Numbered from the stretch's first letter, positions 6,885 through 13,925 are shown. The stretch: DNA of 17,787 bases from JBGPYM01 sp041493205 (GCA_041493205.1 JBGPYM010000033.1:1-17787), one strand, 5' to 3'. Numbers and translations: made by a program. Notes: a model not told the origin generated them from the letters alone.

Positions 6885-8662
6885 GAACGCGCTGTGCGGT
6901 TCTGACGATTTCTGTACTGGCATGGACCACAAGCATAGTGATGGCCCAGCAGCCGGACTGGAAGATACCTGCTTCGGCTCCACTCGTTACGTCCTGGGGT
7001 CGGACAGTTACTCCAGCGAACGTGCATCCCGAATATCCGCGTCCCCAGTTTGTGCGGGACGAATGGCTGAACCTGAACGGCATCTGGCACTACAGCGAGG
7101 CAGTCGAGCTTCAAGCGCCTCCGTTCGGCATGAACTTCGAGGGGACGATCCTCGTCCCATTCCCGATCGAGTCAGCGCTGAGCGGGGTAATGAAGAGCGC
7201 GGACCGGCTCTGGTACCGGAGGATGTTCTCGATTCCCGCGTCCTGGTCCGGCAGGCGTGTGTTGCTCCATTTTGGAGCGGTGGACTGGGAAGCGACCGTC
7301 TACATCAATGGCGCACAGATGGGGAGTCACCGGGGAGGGTACGATCCTTTTTCGATTGACATCACAGACGCCCTCAGGCCGGGGAAGGAGCAGGAGCTTC
7401 TCGTGGGTGTGTACGATCCATCCGACAGCGGCGCCCAGGCGCGGGGAAAGCAGGTCAGAAAGCCGGAGGGGATATGGTACACCTCTTCAACCGGAATCTG
7501 GCAGACCGTGTGGCTTGAACCGATCGGAAGATCGTGGCTTGCCGACGCATTGATCACCCCGGATCTGGCCGGCTCCTCGGTCACCGTTGTTCCAGAGGTC
7601 CGCGGACGAACAGACGGAGTGACTGTGCGGGTCACCGCATCCTCCTCCGGCACTTCCGTCGCGACGGCGGAGGGAAAACCCGGGGAACCGGTTGTCCTGA
7701 AGATTCCGCATCCGCATGCCTGGTCACCGAACGATCCGTTTTTGTATGACCTGGATCTCGCGCTCGTGCGGGGGAAAGAAAAGCTCGACGGCGTTAAGAG
7801 TTATTTCGGCATGCGGAGCATCGGCATCGGGAGAGATGCTCAGGGGCGGCCGCGGATTATGCTGAACGGAGCGTTCGTCATGCAGACAGGTCCGCTCGAC
7901 CAGGGATTCTGGCCGGACGGGCTCTACACTGCGCCGACGGACGATGCGCTCAGGTACGACATCGAAATGACGCGGAAGCTCGGATTCAACATGGCCCGCA
8001 AGCACGTCAAGGTTGAACCGGACCGGTGGTATTACTGGGCCGACCGGCTTGGTCTGCTCGTATGGCAGGACATGCCGAGCGCCAGCAACAAGACGCCCGA
8101 AGGGAAGAAACAATTTGAAGCAGAGCTGGGCAGGCTGGTGGCGACCCACCGGAACCATCCGTCGATCATCATGTGGGTGGTATTCAACGAAGGATGGGGG
8201 GAATACGACCATGAGCGTCTTACGGCTTGGGTGATACAGTCGGACCCCACCCGGCTTGTGAACAGTGCCAGCGGGTGGACGGACAAGGGGTCCGGCGATG
8301 TGCTCGACATCCACTCATACCCCGAACCGAAATCACCGAAGCCCGACTCCGTGCGTGCGATCGTTCTCGGCGAGTTCGGCGGTCTTGGCCTTGCCGTGCC
8401 GGGCCACACGTGGAAAAAGGAACACTGGGGATACCAGGGGATGGCCGATGCGGAACAACTCACATCGAAATACGAGGAGTTCATGAAAGCGGTCTACCGG
8501 CTGAAAGATGAAACAGGACTTTCAGCGGCCATCTACACGCAGATTACCGACGTTGAAATCGAATGCAACGGACTGCTCACCTACGACAGGGCCGCGGTCA
8601 AACCATCCCTTGAAAGGATAGCAGCGGTCAACAGGGGGATTTTTACGCGCATGCAGCGCTGA
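6881..8662 (+). CDS. Secreted glycoside hydrolase family 2 enzyme
   Basis: A 593-residue GH2 glycosidase (beta-galactosidase / beta-glucuronidase superfamily). Residues 1-23 form a signal peptide ending VMAQQ, so it is periplasmic or secreted. The sugar-binding domain is recognisable from YPRPQFVRDEWLNLNG to GGYDPFSIDITD, followed by an Ig-like domain and a TIM barrel. The acid/base is Glu437 in VVFNEGWGEYD and the nucleophile is Glu498 in VLGEFGGLGL. It is shorter than LacZ and lacks its extra C-terminal domains. The start at 6881 overlaps the TGA of the GH127 gene (ATGA), implying translational coupling; an ATG at 6869 would add four residues and cannot be excluded. Within this operon a role in removing beta-galactosyl, arabinopyranosyl or similar side groups is reasonable, but the sugar specificity is an inference. 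Confidence 0.92.
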   Translation: MRTRCAVLTISVLAWTTSIVMAQQPDWKIPASAPLVTSWGRTVTPANVHPEYPRPQFVRDEWLNLNGIWHYSEAVELQAPPFGMNFEGTILVPFPIESALSGVMKSADRLWYRRMFSIPASWSGRRVLLHFGAVDWEATVYINGAQMGSHRGGYDPFSIDITDALRPGKEQELLVGVYDPSDSGAQARGKQVRKPEGIWYTSSTGIWQTVWLEPIGRSWLADALITPDLAGSSVTVVPEVRGRTDGVTVRVTASSSGTSVATAEGKPGEPVVLKIPHPHAWSPNDPFLYDLDLALVRGKEKLDGVKSYFGMRSIGIGRDAQGRPRIMLNGAFVMQTGPLDQGFWPDGLYTAPTDDALRYDIEMTRKLGFNMARKHVKVEPDRWYYWADRLGLLVWQDMPSASNKTPEGKKQFEAELGRLVATHRNHPSIIMWVVFNEGWGEYDHERLTAWVIQSDPTRLVNSASGWTDKGSGDVLDIHSYPEPKSPKPDSVRAIVLGEFGGLGLAVPGHTWKKEHWGYQGMADAEQLTSKYEEFMKAVYRLKDETGLSAAIYTQITDVEIECNGLLTYDRAAVKPSLERIAAVNRGIFTRMQR

Positions 8663-8689
8663 ATCAGCTCACAGGAGCTGAAAGGCGCT
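8655..8689. terminator. Hairpin spanning both stop codons of convergent genes
   Basis: The core stem is TCAGCTC (8664-8670) / GAGCTGA (8675-8681) around an ACAG loop. An outer stem, AGCGC (8655-8659) / GCGCT (8685-8689), extends it. The TGA of the GH2 gene (8660-8662) lies inside the outer stem and the TGA of the minus-strand membrane protein (8669-8671) lies inside the core. No T-tract follows in either direction, so strong intrinsic termination is doubtful; it may stabilise 3' ends or slow polymerase. Confidence 0.5.
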
Positions 8690-9025
8690 GAGGAGTGTGA
8701 GGGTAACGCTGATCGCCATCACCGCGATGTTGATTCCCTTCTGCACCTTGTCGGGAGATAGAACGCCTGCCCCGCTCAGGATAAACGCGAGGAGCTCAGT
8801 CGCAAGGGCCAGGAAGCTGAGAGTACGGACTGAAAAACCGGAGGGGAAGTATCCGAGAAAAGCCGTGACGCGTGCTGCGTAGGTGGGGAGATGCGTCATC
8901 GACGATACCCTGATCCACAGCGTCCAGAAAGCAAGCGAGGGGAGTAGGCAGAGCGCTCCGCCAACGGTCAGGACACGGGGATTGGTGAGTGAGGTGGGGG
9001 ACAATGCTCTCGCGCCAACGGTCAT
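8669..9025 (-). CDS. Small three-helix membrane protein of unknown function
   Basis: A 118-residue protein that I do not recognise. Three hydrophobic segments are apparent: about 18-40 (VLTVGGALCLLPSLAFWTLW), 68-86 (TLSFLALATELLAFILSG) and 97-118 (INIAVMAISVTLTLLSAF), the last reaching the C-terminus. The start at 9025 is chosen because GGAG lies 8 bases upstream. A longer reading from the ATG at 9052, or from 9220, would translate the structured leader, including the hairpin at 9070-9089 and the inverted repeat at 9121-9164. The gene is convergent with the GH2 gene, with only 6 bp between stop codons, and divergent from the DUF3108 operon. It probably sits in the inner membrane. Confidence 0.7.
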   Translation of the reverse strand: MTVGARALSPTSLTNPRVLTVGGALCLLPSLAFWTLWIRVSSMTHLPTYAARVTAFLGYFPSGFSVRTLSFLALATELLAFILSGAGVLSPDKVQKGINIAVMAISVTLTLLSAFQLL

Positions 9026-9069
9026 AAGATTTTCTCCGGATTCCGGTTCCATTCGAAATTGTTTTCCCC

Positions 9070-9089
9070 CCTGCCGCGCCCGCGGCAGG
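9070..9089. repeat. GC-rich perfect inverted repeat
   Basis: CCTGCCGCG (9070-9078) and CGCGGCAGG (9081-9089) are perfect complements around two C residues, so as RNA the stem would be 8 bp with a GCCC-type loop. It lies 45-64 bases upstream of the minus-strand membrane protein start, inside its probable leader. GC content and size are close to the REP-like hairpins near the window start, but the sequence differs. No T-run follows on either strand. Confidence 0.55.
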
Positions 9090-9097
9090 CCCGCCAC

Positions 9098-9126
9098 AAG
9101 GTACTCCACACGCAACGATTTGTCAA
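9098..9126 (-). promoter_or_regulatory. Possible promoter of the small membrane protein gene
   Basis: On the minus strand TTGACA (9126 down to 9121) is a perfect consensus -35 box, followed after exactly 17 bases by TACCTT (9103-9098), a weak -10. Transcription would start near 9090 and give a leader of about 65 bases that contains the 9070-9089 hairpin. The -35 match is good; the -10 match is poor, and promoter rules for this organism are unknown. Confidence 0.3.
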
Positions 9127-9164
9127 GAAACGGCCCCGCCAGGGCCGTATTTTTTTTCTTGACA
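9121..9164. repeat. Long interrupted inverted repeat with TTGACA at both ends
   Basis: The left arm TGTCAAGAAA (9121-9130) is an exact reverse complement of the right arm TTTCTTGACA (9155-9164). Between them lie the terminator stem (CGGCCC / GGGCCG) and a TATTTTT spacer. The outermost six bases read TTGACA outward on each strand, so the element could carry two diverging -35 boxes with a terminator between them. Confidence 0.7.
9131..9157 (+). terminator. Strong intrinsic terminator
   Basis: CGGCCC (9131-9136) pairs with GGGCCG (9142-9147) around a CGCCA loop, extended by one A-T pair (9130/9148), and is followed by TATTTTTTTT. This is a textbook Rho-independent terminator for + strand transcription. 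It lies upstream of the DUF3108 gene and downstream, on the + strand, of the glycosidase operon, with the minus-strand membrane protein gene in between. Confidence 0.8.
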
Positions 9165-9255
9165 TGGAAATGACAACTGCCTGACAAAACGCCCCCCGTG
9201 ACATCGTACGTTGGACCCACGCAACCGGCAGAACGAAAACTACGGGAGTCCAGCG

Positions 9256-10227
9256 ATGCCTACCTCATCCGCATATCGAATTGCAGAGATCCTGCGCAAC
9301 ATCGGCCGAATCTTGCGAACTCTTGCAGGGATGTCAGCCATGATGCGCTGTTCCAGCGACGATGAAATCGATTTGACCGGATTACGGTCCCAAACACCTC
9401 GATGGCGGACATTCCGGTGGATCGTTTTCCCCCTGTTGATCGCCCTATCAGCCGCGATGACCCAGGGCGGGGAGCCGGTGGCCATTACGCGCGTCCCGCA
9501 GCCCGGTGAGATCCTCCGCTACAAGGTCAAATGGCATTTCGTACGGCTGGGTACGATCACGGTGCGGACATTCCGGGACAGCACGTGTGCATCTCCTGCC
9601 GACTACAAGCTCTCGATGACTGTCGAATCGAATCCCGACCTCTCCTTCGTATCGATTCGCGAATACAATGAATCGCAGATGATGTCCGGCTTTGTGGGTT
9701 CGCGGGGCTTCAGGGCGAAGCATTACGACGGCGAGACCTGCACGACGGTGCAGCGAAAGTATGACGAAGCCGGACAAACGGTTGTTTCATGCGTCCGGAA
9801 CGGCGACACGGGCCTCGTCATCCGCTCCGACACACTCCATGCGGTATCCTCTTACGTCGAGGGTCCCTCGCTCTTCCTTTTCGCCCGGTGCACAAACCGG
9901 ACGAGGGGAAGTGGCAGCATCCCGACGCTCGTAGGAGGCGAGATGAGCAAGACGGATTTCCAGTTCGACGGTGAGATCGAGGAGGTGGAGGTCGATGCCT
10001 GCGATCAGCCCGTACGGACGCGGAAGTTTACAGGTTTTGCGCACTGGACCGGTGGGACGTCGGTCGGGCTGACCGGTGAATTTACGGGCTGGCTGAGCGA
10101 TGATGACGCAGCCGTCCCGATGCGCGCAGAGATGAGAACCCTTCTTGGACCGATCACGCTCGAGCTCGAACAGTGGACGCGCGACGGCTGGATCCCTCCG
10201 ACCACCCTCCAGGCATCAACACACTAG
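9256..10227 (+). CDS. DUF3108-like exported protein
   Basis: A 323-residue protein whose body (from about residue 84, GEILRYKVKWHFVRLGTITV) resembles the DUF3108 family of exported beta-rich proteins. It includes the typical late motif GWLSDDDAAVPM (about 278-289) and the closing LGPITLELEQW. A hydrophobic segment at about 55-67 (WIVFPLLIALSAA) should act as a signal sequence or anchor, preceded by an unusually long polar N-terminal part of about 50 residues. The start at 9256 has GGGAG 7 bases upstream. In-frame ATGs at 9331, 9340 and 9343 would give a more conventional signal peptide and cannot be excluded. It is the first gene of a five-gene operon, 19 bp before the first SDR gene. DUF3108 has no established function; the location is envelope. 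Confidence 0.75.
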   Translation: MPTSSAYRIAEILRNIGRILRTLAGMSAMMRCSSDDEIDLTGLRSQTPRWRTFRWIVFPLLIALSAAMTQGGEPVAITRVPQPGEILRYKVKWHFVRLGTITVRTFRDSTCASPADYKLSMTVESNPDLSFVSIREYNESQMMSGFVGSRGFRAKHYDGETCTTVQRKYDEAGQTVVSCVRNGDTGLVIRSDTLHAVSSYVEGPSLFLFARCTNRTRGSGSIPTLVGGEMSKTDFQFDGEIEEVEVDACDQPVRTRKFTGFAHWTGGTSVGLTGEFTGWLSDDDAAVPMRAEMRTLLGPITLELEQWTRDGWIPPTTLQASTH

Positions 10228-10246
10228 GCATGTACGGAGCAATCCC

Positions 10247-11266
10247 ATGAACATCTTCCTGACAGGATCGACCGGGTTTATCGGAAGCACGCTTCTCGCA
10301 CTTCTCACTCAACAGGGGCACACGGTACACGTGCTTTGCCGGACCCCGCAGAGTATCGGTCTCGACGGCCGCGCGGGAATCCGCCCCTTCCGCGGGGATA
10401 TTTGTTCGCTTCAGGATGTCGAGCGGGCCATGGAGGGGTGTGAGGTCGCATTCCACTTGGCAGGGTACGCGAGAAACTGGTCGAGAGATCCGTCGGTCTA
10501 TTCTCTGGTCAATGTGGGCGGCACCGAAACCGTATTGAAGGCGGCCAGGCAGCGCGGCCTGCGGCGGGTCGTGTACACATCGTCTGCCATGGTGCTTGGC
10601 CCATCCAACGGGACGCCCGTGACGGAAACGACAATCCGAAAATTGCCGGTCCTCACAGAGTATGAGCGATCGAAGATCGCCGCCGAGCAGGTGGTCGTCT
10701 CGTCTGCACAGAACGGACTGGAGACCGTGATCGTGAATCCGACCCGTGTGTTCGGTCCGGGGTTGCTGAACGAAGGGAACTCCGTAACAAAGATGATCAA
10801 GATGTACGTCGAAGGGACGTGGAGGGTGCTCCCGGGAAGCGGGCACGCGCTTGGGAACTATGCTTTTGTCAGAGACGTCGCAACGGGCCATCTTCTTGCG
10901 ATGCAGCGGGGACGTCCGGGCGAACGCTACGTACTCGGCGGGGAGAATGTAAGCTACCGCGGCTTTTTTGAGGCGGTCGCGCAAGCCGCCGGCGTCCATC
11001 GCCGTATGTTCAGCACTCCTCCTTCATTTACGCTTACGGTGGCCCGGGCGGAAGAACTCCGGGCGAAACTGTTCCGTGGGTACCCGGGAATCACGCCCGG
11101 GTGGGCGGCGACATTCCTGGCGGACTGCGCATGCTCCAGTGGGCGGGCTGAACGAGAGCTCGGGTACAGCATCACACCGTTGAAGCGCGCACTCGCGGAA
11201 ACAGTTCGCTGGCTGTCAAACGGCGTTACCCGGAACACCGGGATCCGATCGGAGGAGAAGTCATGA
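10247..11266 (+). CDS. Extended SDR, NAD(P)-dependent epimerase/dehydratase (dihydroflavonol-reductase/HpnA type)
   Basis: A 339-residue extended short-chain dehydrogenase/reductase. The N-terminal Rossmann motif is TGSTGFIG (Gly7-x2-Gly10-x2-Gly13), the Ser pair is at TSS (111-113) and the catalytic YxxxK is Tyr139-Lys143 (YERSK). A typical substrate-domain motif, NPTRVFGPG, follows. It oxidises or reduces a hydroxyl/keto group using NAD(P); the closest flavours are dihydroflavonol-4-reductase, 3-beta-HSD and HpnA-like enzymes, which often act on lipid or isoprenoid substrates. The ATG at 10247 has CGGAG 7 bases upstream and begins directly at the beta1 strand. Its TGA overlaps the next gene's ATG (ATGA). 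A second SDR ends the same operon, so two redox steps on one substrate are plausible. Confidence 0.88.
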   Translation: MNIFLTGSTGFIGSTLLALLTQQGHTVHVLCRTPQSIGLDGRAGIRPFRGDICSLQDVERAMEGCEVAFHLAGYARNWSRDPSVYSLVNVGGTETVLKAARQRGLRRVVYTSSAMVLGPSNGTPVTETTIRKLPVLTEYERSKIAAEQVVVSSAQNGLETVIVNPTRVFGPGLLNEGNSVTKMIKMYVEGTWRVLPGSGHALGNYAFVRDVATGHLLAMQRGRPGERYVLGGENVSYRGFFEAVAQAAGVHRRMFSTPPSFTLTVARAEELRAKLFRGYPGITPGWAATFLADCACSSGRAERELGYSITPLKRALAETVRWLSNGVTRNTGIRSEEKS

Positions 11267-11970
11267 ACAGGACACTTGCGTTGCTCGATCTTCGCTCGCT
11301 TGTACGGGCAGAGGACATGAAACCGACCACAATCATCATCAGCGCGTCGGTGCTTCTGACAATTCACCGGTATTTCGGATCGATCGAATCCGGGAGCAAG
11401 CTGTTCGCACAGGGGACGGGGCTGGACGCGTCCATCTACATGTTCACGACCGCTTTTATCCTGCTCGGTCTCATACCGTTCGCGCTCATTCGGTTCGCGT
11501 TTCACGAAAAGCTTTCCGACTACGGGGTGCGATTGGGATCCGTCAGAACCGGTGTAACGCTCACCTCGCTGCTTCTCCCTGTGATAGCGATAGTGTTGCT
11601 CTACCCGGCATCGCGCACCGTGGAAATGCAGACGTTTTATCCGTTCGCCCCGGAGGCGCGGCACTCAGCGCGGGCATTCCTTACGCTGGAGCTGTCGCGG
11701 GGAGTACTCTTTTATACGGCGTGGGAGTTTTTCTTCCGGGGGTTCATGCTCTTCGGGCTCCGGCCGTATGTGGGTGACTGGATGGCCGTGCTCATCCAGG
11801 TGATCCCGCAGTGTCTGTGGCACATCGGGATGCCCACGGGAGAGATACTTTCGTCGATTGCCGGCGGGGTGCTCTTCGGCGTCATTGCGCTCCGGACACG
11901 CTCCATCCTGTGGCCGCTCCTGATTCATTACGGGATAGGTGTTGTGCTGGATATTTTCATAGTCATGTAA
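11263..11970 (+). CDS. CPBP (CAAX-type) intramembrane protease-family protein
   Basis: A 235-residue polytopic membrane protein of the CPBP/Abi family. Hydrophobic segments lie around 22-36, 57-80, 98-114, 143-167, 175-188, 195-211 and 216-235. The family's EExxxR motif appears as Trp154-Glu155-Phe-Phe-Phe-Arg159, so the first Glu is Trp. The second motif His is His187 (CLWHIG). In the third motif His222 is present, but the residue four positions on is Gly226 rather than Asn or Asp. It is therefore a divergent member, and proteolytic activity is uncertain. GGAGGAG lies 5 bases before the ATG, which overlaps the preceding stop codon (ATGA). Its position between an SDR and an AUR1-like enzyme suggests a lipid- or membrane-related role. 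Confidence 0.85.
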   Translation: MNRTLALLDLRSLVRAEDMKPTTIIISASVLLTIHRYFGSIESGSKLFAQGTGLDASIYMFTTAFILLGLIPFALIRFAFHEKLSDYGVRLGSVRTGVTLTSLLLPVIAIVLLYPASRTVEMQTFYPFAPEARHSARAFLTLELSRGVLFYTAWEFFFRGFMLFGLRPYVGDWMAVLIQVIPQCLWHIGMPTGEILSSIAGGVLFGVIALRTRSILWPLLIHYGIGVVLDIFIVM

Positions 11971-11985
11971 TCAGAGAGGACTGTC

Positions 11986-12945
11986 ATGTCCAGATCATCC
12001 AACCCCAGTTCCGCCGAGCGGATGCTCCTTGACGCAACGTGCGTCGGGTTCGTCGGATTCCTCATCGTCGCCTCGGTCATGTTTCGGAACGTCGTCCCCC
12101 AGTGGCAGGAGGCGGCCGCAGGGCTGGCTGTTGCAGGATGCCTGTACATGGTCAGCGCGGTTCTGGTACGCCGGATGCCGGAGGGATTCTGGCGTGTGGC
12201 GCTTTCGTCCGCCTCCGTGCTGCTCCTCTTCTCCTACCTCTTCCAGGCGATTGCAGGTTTCCAGCACATCCTGGTTTCGGGCTGGATGGACAGCCGGATC
12301 ATTGGATGGGAGCAGGGGTTGACCGGAACCGAGTCGACGGTCCTCATTCAGCAGATCACGACTCCCGCCCTGACAGAGTGGATGATGTTCTCGTACGTTG
12401 CGTATGTGCCGCTCTTGCCGGCGGTCGCGCTCCTCTGCTACCTGGGGGGAGGACCGAAGGGGGCGCATGAGTATCTCGTGAGCTTCGCACTGGCGAACAT
12501 CGTCTGCTATTGCGGGTTCATCCTGTTCCCCGTCGCCGGGCCCCTCTTTCACGACGCGGGAAGATACACCGTTCCGCTCCAGGGTGGGATATTCGCATGG
12601 TGCGGCGAATGGATGAGGAGCAACGTTCACTACCCGGGCGGCTCGCTGCCGAGTCCGCACTGTGCGATCGGCACCGTCATGATGGTCATGTTGTACCGGC
12701 ATAATCGGAAGGCGTTCGTACTGCTCGTTGCGCCGCTCGCGACCATCTATGCGGCGACGATGTACGGACGGTACCACTATTCGTGGGATGTTGTGGCCGG
12801 CATCGCCGCGGCGATTCTATCATTGAAGGCTAGTCCTCTGCTTGCGGGGCTGTTCACAGAGCCTGCCCGCGCGGACGGGGGCGTTTTTACGATACAGCGA
12901 TCGCCGGACCCGGCGACGCCCAGACTCCAGGAGGAACAGCCATGA
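11986..12945 (+). CDS. AUR1/PAP2_3-like integral membrane phosphatase or phosphotransferase
   Basis: A 319-residue membrane protein with six or more hydrophobic segments. The PAP2-superfamily signature takes the AUR1-like (PAP2_3) form: FPVAGP (181-186), LPSPH with His225 (221-225) in place of PSGH, and YGRYHYSWD with His264 and Asp268 (HX3D). These match the His/His-Asp catalytic residues of yeast inositol phosphorylceramide synthase-type enzymes; no KX6RP motif is present. Known relatives move phosphoinositol or phosphoryl groups to or from lipids, so the likely substrate is a membrane lipid; the direction of the reaction is unknown. GAGAGGA lies 5 bases before the ATG. The gene ends in an ATGA overlap with the second SDR. 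It is only distantly related to the two PAP2 paralogs at 1184-3090, which have cleavable signals and PSGH. Confidence 0.8.
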   Translation: MSRSSNPSSAERMLLDATCVGFVGFLIVASVMFRNVVPQWQEAAAGLAVAGCLYMVSAVLVRRMPEGFWRVALSSASVLLLFSYLFQAIAGFQHILVSGWMDSRIIGWEQGLTGTESTVLIQQITTPALTEWMMFSYVAYVPLLPAVALLCYLGGGPKGAHEYLVSFALANIVCYCGFILFPVAGPLFHDAGRYTVPLQGGIFAWCGEWMRSNVHYPGGSLPSPHCAIGTVMMVMLYRHNRKAFVLLVAPLATIYAATMYGRYHYSWDVVAGIAAAILSLKASPLLAGLFTEPARADGGVFTIQRSPDPATPRLQEEQP

Positions 12946-13922
12946 AGATACTCGTCACCGGCGCGACCGGTTTTATCGGAAGCCATCTCGTCGAGCGGCT
13001 TCGCTCGCAGGGGCATGAAGTCCGCTGCATCGCAAAAGACCCGTTGAATGTGGGCGTTCTTGAGTCGGCGGGGTGCAAAGTGGTGCTGGGGGACCTGAAC
13101 AACGGCGTCGACTGGGACTCCCTGCTGGACGGCATTGACATTATATACCATGTTGCCGGGGTCACCCGGTGCAAGAGGCCGGAGGAATACTATGAAGGGA
13201 ACTTCCGCGCGACGCAGCGGTTTGTGGAGGTCTGCTCCCGGCTCTGCACCCGTCTTTCGCGGTTTGTCTATGTGAGCAGCCTGACGGCGATCGGCCCGGC
13301 GCGCGACGGGCTCCCGTTCGGAGAGGACACGCCATACCATCCGGTCTCACATTACGGGAAGAGCAAGATGATGGCGGAGCTGGAAGTCCTCAGGGCGGGG
13401 GACCGGATTCCGGTGACAATCGTGCGGCCGACGGCCGTGTACGGGCCGCGGGAACGGGACATGTACGATTACATCAAAATGATCAAGCGCGGACTCGAGG
13501 TCATTATTGGATTCAGGCGGAAGCTTATGAGCCTGATCCATTCGGACGATCTCGTACGCGGGATCATGCAGGCGGGAGAATCCGCGGTGGCGGCGGGGAG
13601 AACATATTTTCTGGGGAGCGAGGAGTTCTACACGGAGCAGGAGCTTGGCGCCACGATTGCGCGGGTGGTGGCGTCGCATCCTTTATGCGTACATCTTCCG
13701 CATGCGCTCGTGTACACGGTGGGAGCGGTCGCTGCGGGAATCGGGCGACTGACACGGCAGCAGGTGTTCTTCAATCTCGAGAAGGCGCGGGAGAGCGTTC
13801 AGCCGGCGTGGATATGTTCGGTCGAGAGGGCAAAGGCCGACTTTGGATTCCGGCAGCAGGTCAGCCTTGAGGCCGGAATGCGGATGACTTATCAGTGGTA
13901 CAGGAACAACGGATGGATGTGA
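12942..13922 (+). CDS. Extended SDR, NAD(P)-dependent epimerase/dehydratase, second copy
   Basis: A 326-residue extended SDR: TGATGFIGSHL (Gly7, Gly10, Gly13), VSS (111-113), Tyr138-Lys142 (YGKSK), then RPTAVYGPRE. It is about the usual length and begins directly at the nucleotide-binding strand. AGGAGG lies 7 bases before the ATG, and the start overlaps the AUR1-like gene (ATGA). It is homologous to, but clearly diverged from, the SDR at 10247; the two agree mainly in the Rossmann and active-site motifs, so this is not a recent duplication. The polar loop TRCKRPEEYYEGN is typical of lipid/sterol-acting SDRs rather than nucleotide-sugar epimerases; this is an impression by eye, not an alignment. 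It is the last gene of the operon, and only 3 bp separate its stop from the convergent gene. Confidence 0.88.
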   Translation: MKILVTGATGFIGSHLVERLRSQGHEVRCIAKDPLNVGVLESAGCKVVLGDLNNGVDWDSLLDGIDIIYHVAGVTRCKRPEEYYEGNFRATQRFVEVCSRLCTRLSRFVYVSSLTAIGPARDGLPFGEDTPYHPVSHYGKSKMMAELEVLRAGDRIPVTIVRPTAVYGPRERDMYDYIKMIKRGLEVIIGFRRKLMSLIHSDDLVRGIMQAGESAVAAGRTYFLGSEEFYTEQELGATIARVVASHPLCVHLPHALVYTVGAVAAGIGRLTRQQVFFNLEKARESVQPAWICSVERAKADFGFRQQVSLEAGMRMTYQWYRNNGWM

Positions 13923-13925
13923 AGT

